Assembly: GCF_038066715.1 (NCBI RefSeq)
Contig: NZ_JBBUKT010000007.1
Location: forward strand, 186,001-250,000
Origin: Luteolibacter sp. Y139
Lineage (GTDB): Bacteria; Verrucomicrobiota; Verrucomicrobiia; Verrucomicrobiales; Akkermansiaceae
Length of the DNA stretch: 64,000 bases
Reading direction: 5' to 3'
Part shown: piece by piece, positions 17,001 to 23,837 of the stretch
How positions within the stretch are numbered: position 1 is the stretch's first letter
Layout: every line of letters starts with the position of its first letter
Position numbers and translations under genes: made by a program
Notes under the pieces: generated by a model
Database searches by the model: none
Told to the model about the DNA's origin: nothing
Seen by the model: the letters and a program-made list of their open reading frames with translations, nothing else

Positions 17001-17245
17001 TGCGGCCGATCCTGATGACCAGCTTTGCCTTTATGCTCGGGTGCGTGCCGCTGGCCACCGCCACTGGCGCGGGTGCCCTGTCGCGCCAGATCATGGGCTT
17101 CGTCATCATCGGCGGGATGATCTTCGCCAGCTTCGTCGCGATCTTCCTGATCCCCGTGCTCTACTACATGGTGGAGCGGATCACTGGCAAAAAGAAGGCC
17201 TCCCATGATGCTCCCGAAGCTCCGCCGCCGCCTGCGCATGCGTGA
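14090..17245 (+). CDS. RND efflux pump, HAE1 (AcrB) family
   Basis: A 1051-aa inner-membrane proton/drug antiporter. The start MASFFINRPIVAMVISILMTI and the two-fold repeat of six transmembrane helices with large periplasmic loops fit AcrB. The proton-relay residues are at AcrB-like positions: Asp408 and Asp409 in LVVDDAIIV, and Lys940 in SAKNAILIVEFAK. Late motifs GALSRQIMGFVIIGGM and the final VLYYMVERI are typical. It probably exports hydrophobic toxic compounds with the adaptor just upstream; the substrate cannot be read from sequence. The following 196 bases (17246-17441) hold no gene. Confidence 0.95.
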   Translation: MASFFINRPIVAMVISILMTIIGIVTYFRLPVAQFPDIVPPEIQVKTTYTGADALTVEQSVATPIEQQMSGVDNMNYMQSVNGNDGTLKLTVNFEVGTDVNQDQILSQMRSNQASSQLPQDVNKFGVTVQKSTSSPLIMFALFSPKGSYDNVFLANYANINLNDEFTRVKGIASVTVFGAGQYAMRIWVKPDQLAKLGVTIPEILTAVQTQNAVNPAGTIGGEPIPKGQEFTYAVRAQGRLETPEQFGEIIVRANTDGSMLRVKDVARIELGAQNYAINGRLNGKPAAIVSLYQLPGSNAIAAAQGAKDTMKRLSEKFPQDLEYVTCLDTTLAVTEGMVEIQHTLIEALVLVILVVFIFLQGWRATLIPLLAAPVSLISTFVLFPAFGFTVNTLSLFGLVLAIGLVVDDAIIVVEAVEHHIEHGLSPKEATRKAMAEVSGPVVAIALILAAVFIPTAFIPGITGRLYQQFAVTIAISMLISAFNALTLSPALAALLLKPKSKSGGLLQKFFDWFNRVFGVATNGFVTGCNFFVRKWIIALIVLGGFVVLTARLGKSIPTSFLPEEDQGYFFAQIILPDAASMQRTDEVMKQCEEILKSTPGVEYYSTVTGYNFLTGVNTSYSGIFFISLKGWGERKAPEEQYPAILKHVNTEFAKISAARAFAFSPPAIPGIGTSGGVTFLLQDRSGKDVQFLAENVMKFTAAARERKELAGVTPMFSPSVPQVFMDVDREKVLKQSVDLADVYKTLQTFMGGYFVNYFNRFGRQWQVFVQADGDYRTNVEQVGQFFVKNKEGGMVPLSALTNSRSVSGPEFTMRNNLYRSAQINAAAAPGYSSGQAMKAMEEVFAQTMSSDLGFGYLGMSYQEKRAQEGVSSSVIFAMSLLFVFLILAAQYESWTLPFSVLLSVPVAVCGAFGALMVGKYENNIYAQIGLVVLIGLSAKNAILIVEFAKMKHEEGMELIEAALEGAKLRLRPILMTSFAFMLGCVPLATATGAGALSRQIMGFVIIGGMIFASFVAIFLIPVLYYMVERITGKKKASHDAPEAPPPPAHA

Positions 17246-17441
17246 ACGGAGCCTTTCCGGCATCCTTGGCGCCATTTCCCGGGTGAAGCAGGGGCTGTAA
17301 GCGGGAGCTTTCGTCCGCGGGATCGCCGCGTGTGTTCCGAGGGGGCCAGTGGATTGGCTTTGCCGATCCGACGGCGCGTGGCTTAATCGTAGTAACAAAG
17401 GCCGCGGGTGGTTAGAATGAGCCCGCCGGCCGACCCAAGCC

Positions 17442-19166
17442 ATGCCCGACAAGAAGCCCGCCGTGACCCGTGAGATCCTGCGCCGCCTGAGGCGCGTTGT
17501 GTGGGCGTTTCTCCGTTCCAAGAGGGTGCGGGCGAGGGCGTGGCTGCTATTGGCGGGGCTGCTGATCCTGATGCTGGTGATCAGCGGCATGAACGTGCTG
17601 AACAGCTATGTGGGCCGCGATTTCTTCTCGTCGATCGAGCGGCGGGACAGTGCAGGCTTCGTCCGCTATGCGTGGCGCTATGTCGCTGTCTTCGCCGCAT
17701 CGACCCTGGTGGCGACGCTGTTCCGCTTTTGTGAGGAGAGGCTGGGTTTGCTGTGGCGCGAGTGGCAAACGCAGCGGGTGGTGCGGGGCTACCTGAACCA
17801 GCACATCTATCTTCACATCAAGCAGACTGGATCGATCTCCAATCCGGACCAGCGGATGACCGATGACATTCGCGCGCTGACCACCACTTCGTTGTCGTTC
17901 CTACTGATGATCCTCAACGGGACCTTTACCGCGATCTCGTTCTCGGGAGTGCTGTGGTCGATCAGTCCGGTGCTTTTTGGAGTGGCCGTGCTTTACGCCG
18001 CCGTCGGGTCGGGCCTGACCTTTTGGCTGGGACGACCGCTGATCCGGCTGAATTACCAGCAGTCCGATCGTGAGGCGGACTTCCGGTCCGAGTTGATCTA
18101 CGTGCATCAGAATGCCGAGGGGCTCGCCTTTACGCGGGACGAGGCGCGGATGAAGGAGCGGTTGGGGGCTCGAATCGACCAGCTGGTTTTCAATTACCGC
18201 AAGATCGTGGCGGTGAACCGCAACCTGAACTTCTTCACGGGCGGCTACAACTACATGATCCAGCTGATTCCGGCGCTGTTTGTGGCACCGATGTTCATTG
18301 CCGGCGGGGTTGAATTCGGGGTGATCGGGCAGTCAACGATGGCGTTTGCCACGCTGGTGGGGGCGTTCTCGCTGGTGGTTACGCAGTTCCAGTCGATTTC
18401 GTCTTATGCCTCGGTGGTCACTCGTTTGAGCGAGCTGGTGGATGCTTCGGAAAATGCGGCGCTTCGCAATTCGCGGTCGTGCCTTGATTGCAGCATCGAT
18501 GGAGACCAGGTGGTTTATTCGAAGCTTTGCCTGAAGGCATCGGAGAAGGATGAACGGCTGCTTTTGCGGGATCTCGACGCTACCCTTGAGCCGAAGCGGA
18601 ATGTGCTGATCACTGGTCCTAATCCGGCGGCGAAGACCTCGCTGTTTCATGCGACGGCTGGATTGCACGAGGCGGGGAGCGGTAGCATCCGGCGGCCTCC
18701 ACCGGAGAAGCTGGCCTTTGTACTGGAGCAGCCGTACTTGCCGCCCGGGTCGCTGCGGGAGCTGCTCACTCCGCCCGGTGCGCCGGCACTGGCGGATCAG
18801 GAGATCCTGTCGCTATTCAATGAGCTGGGGCTCGATCTGGAGGGAGCTCGCAATGGTGACTTCGACACGCCGCAGCGCTGGGATGATGAGCTTAGTCTCA
18901 CCGAGGGGCAGCTGCTCGCCGTTGCGCGGGCATTGCTAGGCAAGCCCGACTTCATCTTTCTGGATCACCTTGATGCGGCGCTCGACGGGGAGGAGTTCCG
19001 CAGGGTTCGTGACGTGATTGCGCGTCGCGGGGTAGCGGCGATTGTCTTTGGCAATGGGAAGACTTCCGATAGCGGCTACGACGCGGTGCTCGAGGTAGCT
19101 GCCGACGGGAGTTGGAAGTGGAGGGATAGGAATATCCCATCGGCGGAAGGCAAGGGAACGGCCTGA
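17442..19166 (+). CDS. SbmA/BacA/YddA-like ABC transporter with degenerate ATPase
   Basis: A 574-aa membrane/ATPase fusion. Residues about 25-330 match the ABC_membrane_2 (SbmA/BacA) fold: VGRDFFSSIERRDS, SISNPDQRMTDDIR and six hydrophobic segments. The C-terminal ATPase is abnormal. Walker A reads GPNPAAKT (392-399), with Ala where the last Gly is expected; the signature is LSLTEGQ; and Walker B reads FIFLDHLD with Asp508 followed by His509 instead of the catalytic Glu. The residues needed for hydrolysis are therefore missing or altered, although an adenine nucleotide could still bind. The ORF itself is intact, so this is divergence rather than decay. It ends 1 base before the convergent gene. 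Confidence 0.85.
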   Translation: MPDKKPAVTREILRRLRRVVWAFLRSKRVRARAWLLLAGLLILMLVISGMNVLNSYVGRDFFSSIERRDSAGFVRYAWRYVAVFAASTLVATLFRFCEERLGLLWREWQTQRVVRGYLNQHIYLHIKQTGSISNPDQRMTDDIRALTTTSLSFLLMILNGTFTAISFSGVLWSISPVLFGVAVLYAAVGSGLTFWLGRPLIRLNYQQSDREADFRSELIYVHQNAEGLAFTRDEARMKERLGARIDQLVFNYRKIVAVNRNLNFFTGGYNYMIQLIPALFVAPMFIAGGVEFGVIGQSTMAFATLVGAFSLVVTQFQSISSYASVVTRLSELVDASENAALRNSRSCLDCSIDGDQVVYSKLCLKASEKDERLLLRDLDATLEPKRNVLITGPNPAAKTSLFHATAGLHEAGSGSIRRPPPEKLAFVLEQPYLPPGSLRELLTPPGAPALADQEILSLFNELGLDLEGARNGDFDTPQRWDDELSLTEGQLLAVARALLGKPDFIFLDHLDAALDGEEFRRVRDVIARRGVAAIVFGNGKTSDSGYDAVLEVAADGSWKWRDRNIPSAEGKGTA

Positions 19167-19167
19167 A

Positions 19168-19710
19168 TCAGAACGGCCAGATGGTGCTCCAGACGCTGGC
19201 TTTGGCGCAGCGGATGACTTCTTCCTCATCCGACACACGCTTGAGGGCGCGGCTTGCTTTCAGGGCTTCCGTTCCTCTCGCGACGGCGCGCCATTCGATG
19301 GTCATGCCGGTGGCGCGGAAGAGGGTCCACATGGCCAAGACGCCGAGGGCGGCGGCGAAGGCTAACAGGGGGCGCATGCGAAAGCAGGCAAAGAAGGCGA
19401 AGATGCACAAGAGTGCGGGCAGTGCTTTTGTGAGGTAAGCGCCCTTGATGCGGGACTTGGCGAGGGTGTTGCCCTCTTTTTCCAGGAGGAGCAGCCCGCA
19501 TTCCCGGACTGCGTTGCCGAGGGCGGCGGCGTGGGTTTCGGTGCCACCGCGTGCGACGGGGAGGCCGAGGTGCTGGCGGAGTTCACGGACGCTGATGCCG
19601 CAATCATGCCGGATTCCCTCCATCCGTGCCTTGGTCCAGAACCAGTGACGGCCCAGCCAGGCGCCGACCAGCGAGACGAGGGAGAGGACAAGGATGAGCT
19701 TCCAGATCAC
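19168..19710 (-). CDS. Small membrane protein of unknown function
   Basis: A 180-aa protein starting at a GTG. Residues 1-22 form one transmembrane segment. A soluble region (about 25-90) contains VRELRQHLGLPVARGGTE and ALGNAVRECGLLLLEKEG. Two further hydrophobic segments (about 92-132) precede a charged tail. I recognise no family. It lies 14 bases downstream of the HrpB stop on the same strand, so it is probably co-transcribed with the helicase. It meets the ABC transporter gene tail to tail with one base between stops. Confidence 0.65.
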   Translation of the reverse strand: MIWKLILVLSLVSLVGAWLGRHWFWTKARMEGIRHDCGISVRELRQHLGLPVARGGTETHAAALGNAVRECGLLLLEKEGNTLAKSRIKGAYLTKALPALLCIFAFFACFRMRPLLAFAAALGVLAMWTLFRATGMTIEWRAVARGTEALKASRALKRVSDEEEVIRCAKASVWSTIWPF

Positions 19711-19724
19711 GGCTTGTTAGAAAG

Positions 19725-22316
19725 TCAGCGTTTCTGGCCGCCGGCGGCAAGCCATGCCTTCGGATCGTCCGGCCAAGGCTGCTTTGGATAGCGTCCGGCG
19801 AGGTCCTTCTTCATCTGGGTGTAGCCGCCAGCCCAGAAGCTGGCGAGGTCCTTGGTCATTTGCCATGGCCGGTGGTTGGGTGCACAGATGTGGACGAGCA
19901 AGGGGACGCGGCCACTGGCGATGGTGGGAGTTTGCCAGACGCCGAAGAGATCGCGGACCCGTAGGGCGATCCATGGGTCCTTGCCGGGTTCGTAGGTGAT
20001 CTTGGCGCTCTGGCCATTCGGCAGGGAGATGCGCTCGGGGGCATAGGAGTCGAGGGCGGCGCGTTGCGTGTGGCTGAGCCACTCGCGGAGGACGGGCCAG
20101 ACTTGGCGCTCCTTGATGTCCTTGTAGCTGACGGCGCCGTGGCAGATCTGCGCGACGGCGGCGGCGCGGTCTTCGTCTGACCAACCGGGGAGTTTCAGAT
20201 CGGGCATCCATTTGCCGAGGTAGTCGAGGCGGGTGCACCATTGATCGACGGCGGCGTCCCAGTTCTTCAGCACCAGTTCGCCGGAGAGCACTCGCGCGGC
20301 GAGGATCTCGGCGGCGGCATCGAGATTGATGCCGTGGTCGCTTTCCTTCGACTCCAGGACGAGGTCGCGGAAGCGGGTCTCTTTCCGCGAGACGACTCTT
20401 CTACGAGGTTCATCGTAGGCGGCTCCGTCGGTAAGGGTGAAGTCGCCGGGGAAGAGTTCCTTCAGCCAGGCGGGATCGACGGCTGTCGCGCGGCGGAGCT
20501 GGACGGTGACGTCGCGGCCTTCGACCTCGGTGATTTCGGCGGCGACGAAGGCGGCGGCATTCTTTGCGGCGCTGTCGTCATCGAGCTTGCCCTTGCGCTT
20601 GTGGACGACGCGGCAGGCGAGGGTGGCTTCGCCGAAGCGCACGGCGAGCCGATCACTGAACGAGGCGAGCATGGCGCGGCCGACGGGTTCGCGGTGAGCG
20701 GCGAAGTCGATGGGTTCCCATGGCCAGCCGCGTTGGAGGGCGAGCTTTCGCAGGCGATCGAAGCCCTGTGCCACTTCGCGGGCGCCGCGGCCATGGATGC
20801 CGAGGGGGGCGCAGCGCTGGGGATTGAAATCCATCCCGGCGGCGGAATCGAAGGCTCGCCACTCGGCTTCGAAGTCGCTGGCGTCTTCCTTGAAGACGAA
20901 GTCCTTGCGGCCGATGCCGCCGCGCTTGTTCACGAAGATGCCTTCGCCTTGCACCGCGGCGGCGATGAAGGCCATTTCGGCGACGCAGCCTTGCTCCACT
21001 CCGGCGAGCATGAGGCGTGAGTAGCGGGGCTCCAGCGGGAGAGCGGCCATGGCGCGGCCTTCGTCGGTGAGATTGCCGTGGGAATCGATGGCGCCAAGGT
21101 CGTGGAGGAGCGATTCCGAGCGCTGGAGGCTTTCTTCCAAGGGCGCGTCCAGCCAGCGGAACTCGCGGACGTCGCGGACACCGGCTGCCTTGAGCAGGAG
21201 CACGGTTTCCGCGAGATCAACGCGGCGGACTTCCGGGGCATCGAAGGCTTCGCGGCGGGCGTGCTCGCTCTCGCTCCAGAGGCGGAAGGCGCGGCCGGGG
21301 CCGGTGCGGCCGGCACGACCGGCGCGCTGCTCGGCGGAGGCGCGGGAGATTTTGCGGACCAACAGGGTATCGATGCCGCGGCGGGGATCGAAGCTGGCTT
21401 CGCGGGCGAAGCCGGCGTCGATGACGGTGCGGACGCCCTCGATGGTGAGGGAGGTTTCGGCGACGTTGGTGGAGACGATGATTTTCGGCCGCTTGCCCGG
21501 GGAAACCGCTGCTTCCTGGGCTGCGGGCGGGAGGCCGCCGTGGAGCGGGAAAATGTCGTGGCCGCGTGCGAAGGAGGCGTTTTCGAGGGTTTCGACGGTT
21601 TTCCGGATCTCGTGCATGCCGGGGAGGAAGCAGAGCACGTCACCGGCATCGGGGAGGGCGAGGGCTTCCTTGCAGACGGTGGCGATGCGTTCCCAAACCG
21701 GGGTTTCGACGGGCGGGCCGCCGCGGCGGTCATTGACCTTCGGTCGCTCCGGGCGGTAGGCGGTTTCGATGGGGAAGGTGCGGCCACCGGCTTCAAGCAT
21801 CTGAGCCGGAGCGAGATACTCGGCCAAGCCGCGGGTTTCGAGGGTGGCGGACATGACCAGCACCCGGAGGTCGGGGCGGGCGGCTTCCTGGAGATCGAGG
21901 CAGCGGCCGAGGGCGACGTCGACGGCGAGGCGGCGTTCGTGGAATTCGTCGAAAACGACTGCGCCGACGTCCTTCAGCTCGGGATCCTCCTGCAGCCAGC
22001 GCTGGAAGACGCCGTCGGTCATGTAGATCAGGCGGGTGTCGCGGCCGTAATTCGTGTCGAAACGGACGGCGTAGCCGACCTCGCCGCCGAGGCGGGAGCC
22101 GCGGAGCTTCGCCACCCAGCCGGCGAGGAGGCGCGCGGCCATGCGGCGGGGCTCGATGACGAGGATTTTTCCGGAAATCCCGGCATCCATGAGCATGCCG
22201 GGGACGGCGGTCGATTTGCCGGAGCCGGTGGGGGCTTTCAGCAGCACGCGGTCGCGCTCGCCGCGGGCCACGGCGGCTTTCAGGTCGGCCTCGATTTCAT
22301 GAACCGGCAATCGCAC
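19725..22316 (-). CDS. hrpB: ATP-dependent helicase HrpB
   Basis: An 863-aa DEAH-family RNA helicase-like protein. Walker A is APTGSGKST (residues 28-36); the motif II box reads DEFH (123-126) in VVFDEFHERRL where DEAH/DEIH is usual in this family. Further motifs are VLVMSATLET, KIIVSTNVAETSLTIEGV and AEQRAGRAGRTGPG. The HrpB-specific C-terminal region follows (EILAARVLSG, later GYTQMKKDLAGRYPKQPWPDDP). I place the start at GTG 22316 because upstream residues to 22418 are not helicase-like; an ATG at 22418 is in frame. The physiological RNA target of HrpB proteins is not well established. Confidence 0.93.
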   Translation of the reverse strand: MRLPVHEIEADLKAAVARGERDRVLLKAPTGSGKSTAVPGMLMDAGISGKILVIEPRRMAARLLAGWVAKLRGSRLGGEVGYAVRFDTNYGRDTRLIYMTDGVFQRWLQEDPELKDVGAVVFDEFHERRLAVDVALGRCLDLQEAARPDLRVLVMSATLETRGLAEYLAPAQMLEAGGRTFPIETAYRPERPKVNDRRGGPPVETPVWERIATVCKEALALPDAGDVLCFLPGMHEIRKTVETLENASFARGHDIFPLHGGLPPAAQEAAVSPGKRPKIIVSTNVAETSLTIEGVRTVIDAGFAREASFDPRRGIDTLLVRKISRASAEQRAGRAGRTGPGRAFRLWSESEHARREAFDAPEVRRVDLAETVLLLKAAGVRDVREFRWLDAPLEESLQRSESLLHDLGAIDSHGNLTDEGRAMAALPLEPRYSRLMLAGVEQGCVAEMAFIAAAVQGEGIFVNKRGGIGRKDFVFKEDASDFEAEWRAFDSAAGMDFNPQRCAPLGIHGRGAREVAQGFDRLRKLALQRGWPWEPIDFAAHREPVGRAMLASFSDRLAVRFGEATLACRVVHKRKGKLDDDSAAKNAAAFVAAEITEVEGRDVTVQLRRATAVDPAWLKELFPGDFTLTDGAAYDEPRRRVVSRKETRFRDLVLESKESDHGINLDAAAEILAARVLSGELVLKNWDAAVDQWCTRLDYLGKWMPDLKLPGWSDEDRAAAVAQICHGAVSYKDIKERQVWPVLREWLSHTQRAALDSYAPERISLPNGQSAKITYEPGKDPWIALRVRDLFGVWQTPTIASGRVPLLVHICAPNHRPWQMTKDLASFWAGGYTQMKKDLAGRYPKQPWPDDPKAWLAAGGQKR

Positions 22317-22481
22317 GCCCCGGCGATAGCGGCGGGAAGGGAAATTGAGAACCGCCAATTTAAGAACCGCGAATTGGGGTTTGGCACAATCACTGCGACT
22401 CATGAATTCGTTGAACAAGCCCGGTGCGGAGTGCCGTTATTCCCATTGCAAGCCGGCCCCGGGGGGCCTAGGCTCAATCAC

Positions 22482-22715
22482 ATGAACACCCCACTCGCCA
22501 TTATGAATCTAGGCGGACAAGAAATGATGGTCATTTTCGTGATCATCCTGCTGCTCTTCGGAGCGAAGAAAATTCCTGAACTCGCTCGTGGCCTCGGCAA
22601 GAGCATGGGTGAATTCAAAAAGGCTCGCGACGAGTTCGAACGCGAGATCACCCGATCGGAAGACGAAGTCCGGGTCAAGGAAGCCTCTGGCAAGGAAGCT
22701 CACGACAAGGCCTGA
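22482..22715 (+). CDS. tatA: Sec-independent protein translocase subunit TatA
   Basis: A 77-aa protein with one N-terminal transmembrane helix (MMVIFVIILLLFGAKKIPEL), the hinge motif FGAKKIPELARGLGKSMGEFKKA and a charged amphipathic tail. It forms the pore of the twin-arginine translocase, which exports folded proteins. The annotated start is ATG 22482; an in-frame ATG at 22503 (MNLGGQEMM) is closer to the usual TatA start. TatC and TatB are not in the window. It is divergent from HrpB and 5 bases upstream of the secreted phosphodiesterase gene. Confidence 0.92.
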   Translation: MNTPLAIMNLGGQEMMVIFVIILLLFGAKKIPELARGLGKSMGEFKKARDEFEREITRSEDEVRVKEASGKEAHDKA

Positions 22716-22720
22716 GCGGC

Positions 22721-23779
22721 ATGAAATTCCTCCCTCGCTTTTTCCAGATCGCCCCGGGTTTGCTCGGGGCGTTTTTCTTGCTCCTCACCGGTTGCGACAA
22801 GAAGGACCAGGCGGGGGATTGGGCAGGCCAGGCACCGCCGCCGCCCGCGCAGGCTCCGGCGAAGACTGCCGCGGCCCCAGCGCCTGCGGCACCGGCCACG
22901 ACGCCGGTGGCTGCCACGCCCGCGACGCCTGCCGCGGAGGTGGCTCCTGTCACGGAAGGCACGGTCCGGTTCGTCGGCTACAACGTCGAGAACTGGCTGA
23001 CCATGGACCGCTACGTCGATGGCAAGAGCCTGAAGGGTGCGCCGAAGCCGGAGAAGGAGCGTCTCGCGGTGGCGAAGGTGATTGCGGAGGCGAAGCCCGA
23101 TATTCTCGGCGTTGCTGAAATCGGCCACGAAGAGGACGTGAAGGATCTCCAAGCTTATTTGGAAAAAGCGGGTCATCCGATGCCGCATTCCTACCTGAAC
23201 CACGGTGTGGATCCGACGCGCAGTCTGGTGATCTTGTCCCGTTTTCCGATCGGCAAGACGGTGGTTCACGAGAACCTCACCTACCGGATCGAGGGTAAGG
23301 AATATGGCATGCAGCGTGGCATTCTCGACGCGACGATCCAGACGCCTGTCGGAGCCTATCGTTTCATCGGCCTGCACCTGAAGTCGAAGCGTGATGTGAC
23401 CGAGGGCGATCAGGAGGAGATGCGCCTTCAGGAAGCCCATTTGCTGCGCCGGGAGCTCGATACCATCCTGAAGGAAGATCCTAACGCACGCCTGGTGGTT
23501 TACGGGGATTTCAATGACACCCGCAACAGCCCGGCGATCAAAGCGATCCACGGTTCCGGGAAAGGACCGGAGACGCTGAACATGATCGCGCTGAAGGATT
23601 CGAAGGGCGAATACTGGACGCAGTTTTGGGACTTTCAGGACGTCTACTCGCGGATTGACTACGTGATGCTGAGCAGCGCGCTGAAGAAGTCCGTCGAATG
23701 GGATAACTGCAAGATCATCGATAGCGAAGGTGTGGACGACGCGAGCGATCACCGGCCGCTGTTCGTGATTTTGAAGTAG
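22721..23779 (+). CDS. Endonuclease/exonuclease/phosphatase (EEP) family lipoprotein
   Basis: A 352-aa lipoprotein with lipobox LLTGC (Cys25), then an Ala/Pro-rich linker (about 30-80). The catalytic domain has the EEP fold motifs: FVGYNVENW (metal/phosphate-side Asn), GVAEIGHEEDV (metal-binding Glu), FIGLHLKSKRD (His), VVYGDFNDTRNSP (Asp/Asn pair) and a C-terminal DASDHRPLFV (catalytic His). All catalytic positions are present. Being extracytoplasmic, it may hydrolyse extracellular nucleic acid or phosphodiesters; the substrate is unproven. The spacing suggests co-transcription with tatA. Confidence 0.88.
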   Translation: MKFLPRFFQIAPGLLGAFFLLLTGCDKKDQAGDWAGQAPPPPAQAPAKTAAAPAPAAPATTPVAATPATPAAEVAPVTEGTVRFVGYNVENWLTMDRYVDGKSLKGAPKPEKERLAVAKVIAEAKPDILGVAEIGHEEDVKDLQAYLEKAGHPMPHSYLNHGVDPTRSLVILSRFPIGKTVVHENLTYRIEGKEYGMQRGILDATIQTPVGAYRFIGLHLKSKRDVTEGDQEEMRLQEAHLLRRELDTILKEDPNARLVVYGDFNDTRNSPAIKAIHGSGKGPETLNMIALKDSKGEYWTQFWDFQDVYSRIDYVMLSSALKKSVEWDNCKIIDSEGVDDASDHRPLFVILK

Positions 23780-23837
23780 CAGGCTTGATCGGCGGGACTT
23801 GGCATGTCCGGTGGGATGTGCCAGTTAGAGGGTCGAC

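Noticed and set aside
21078-22481. Plus-strand frame upstream of and in frame with tatA
   Set aside because: It is antisense to hrpB and encodes no recognisable domain; TatA homology begins only at about 22482.
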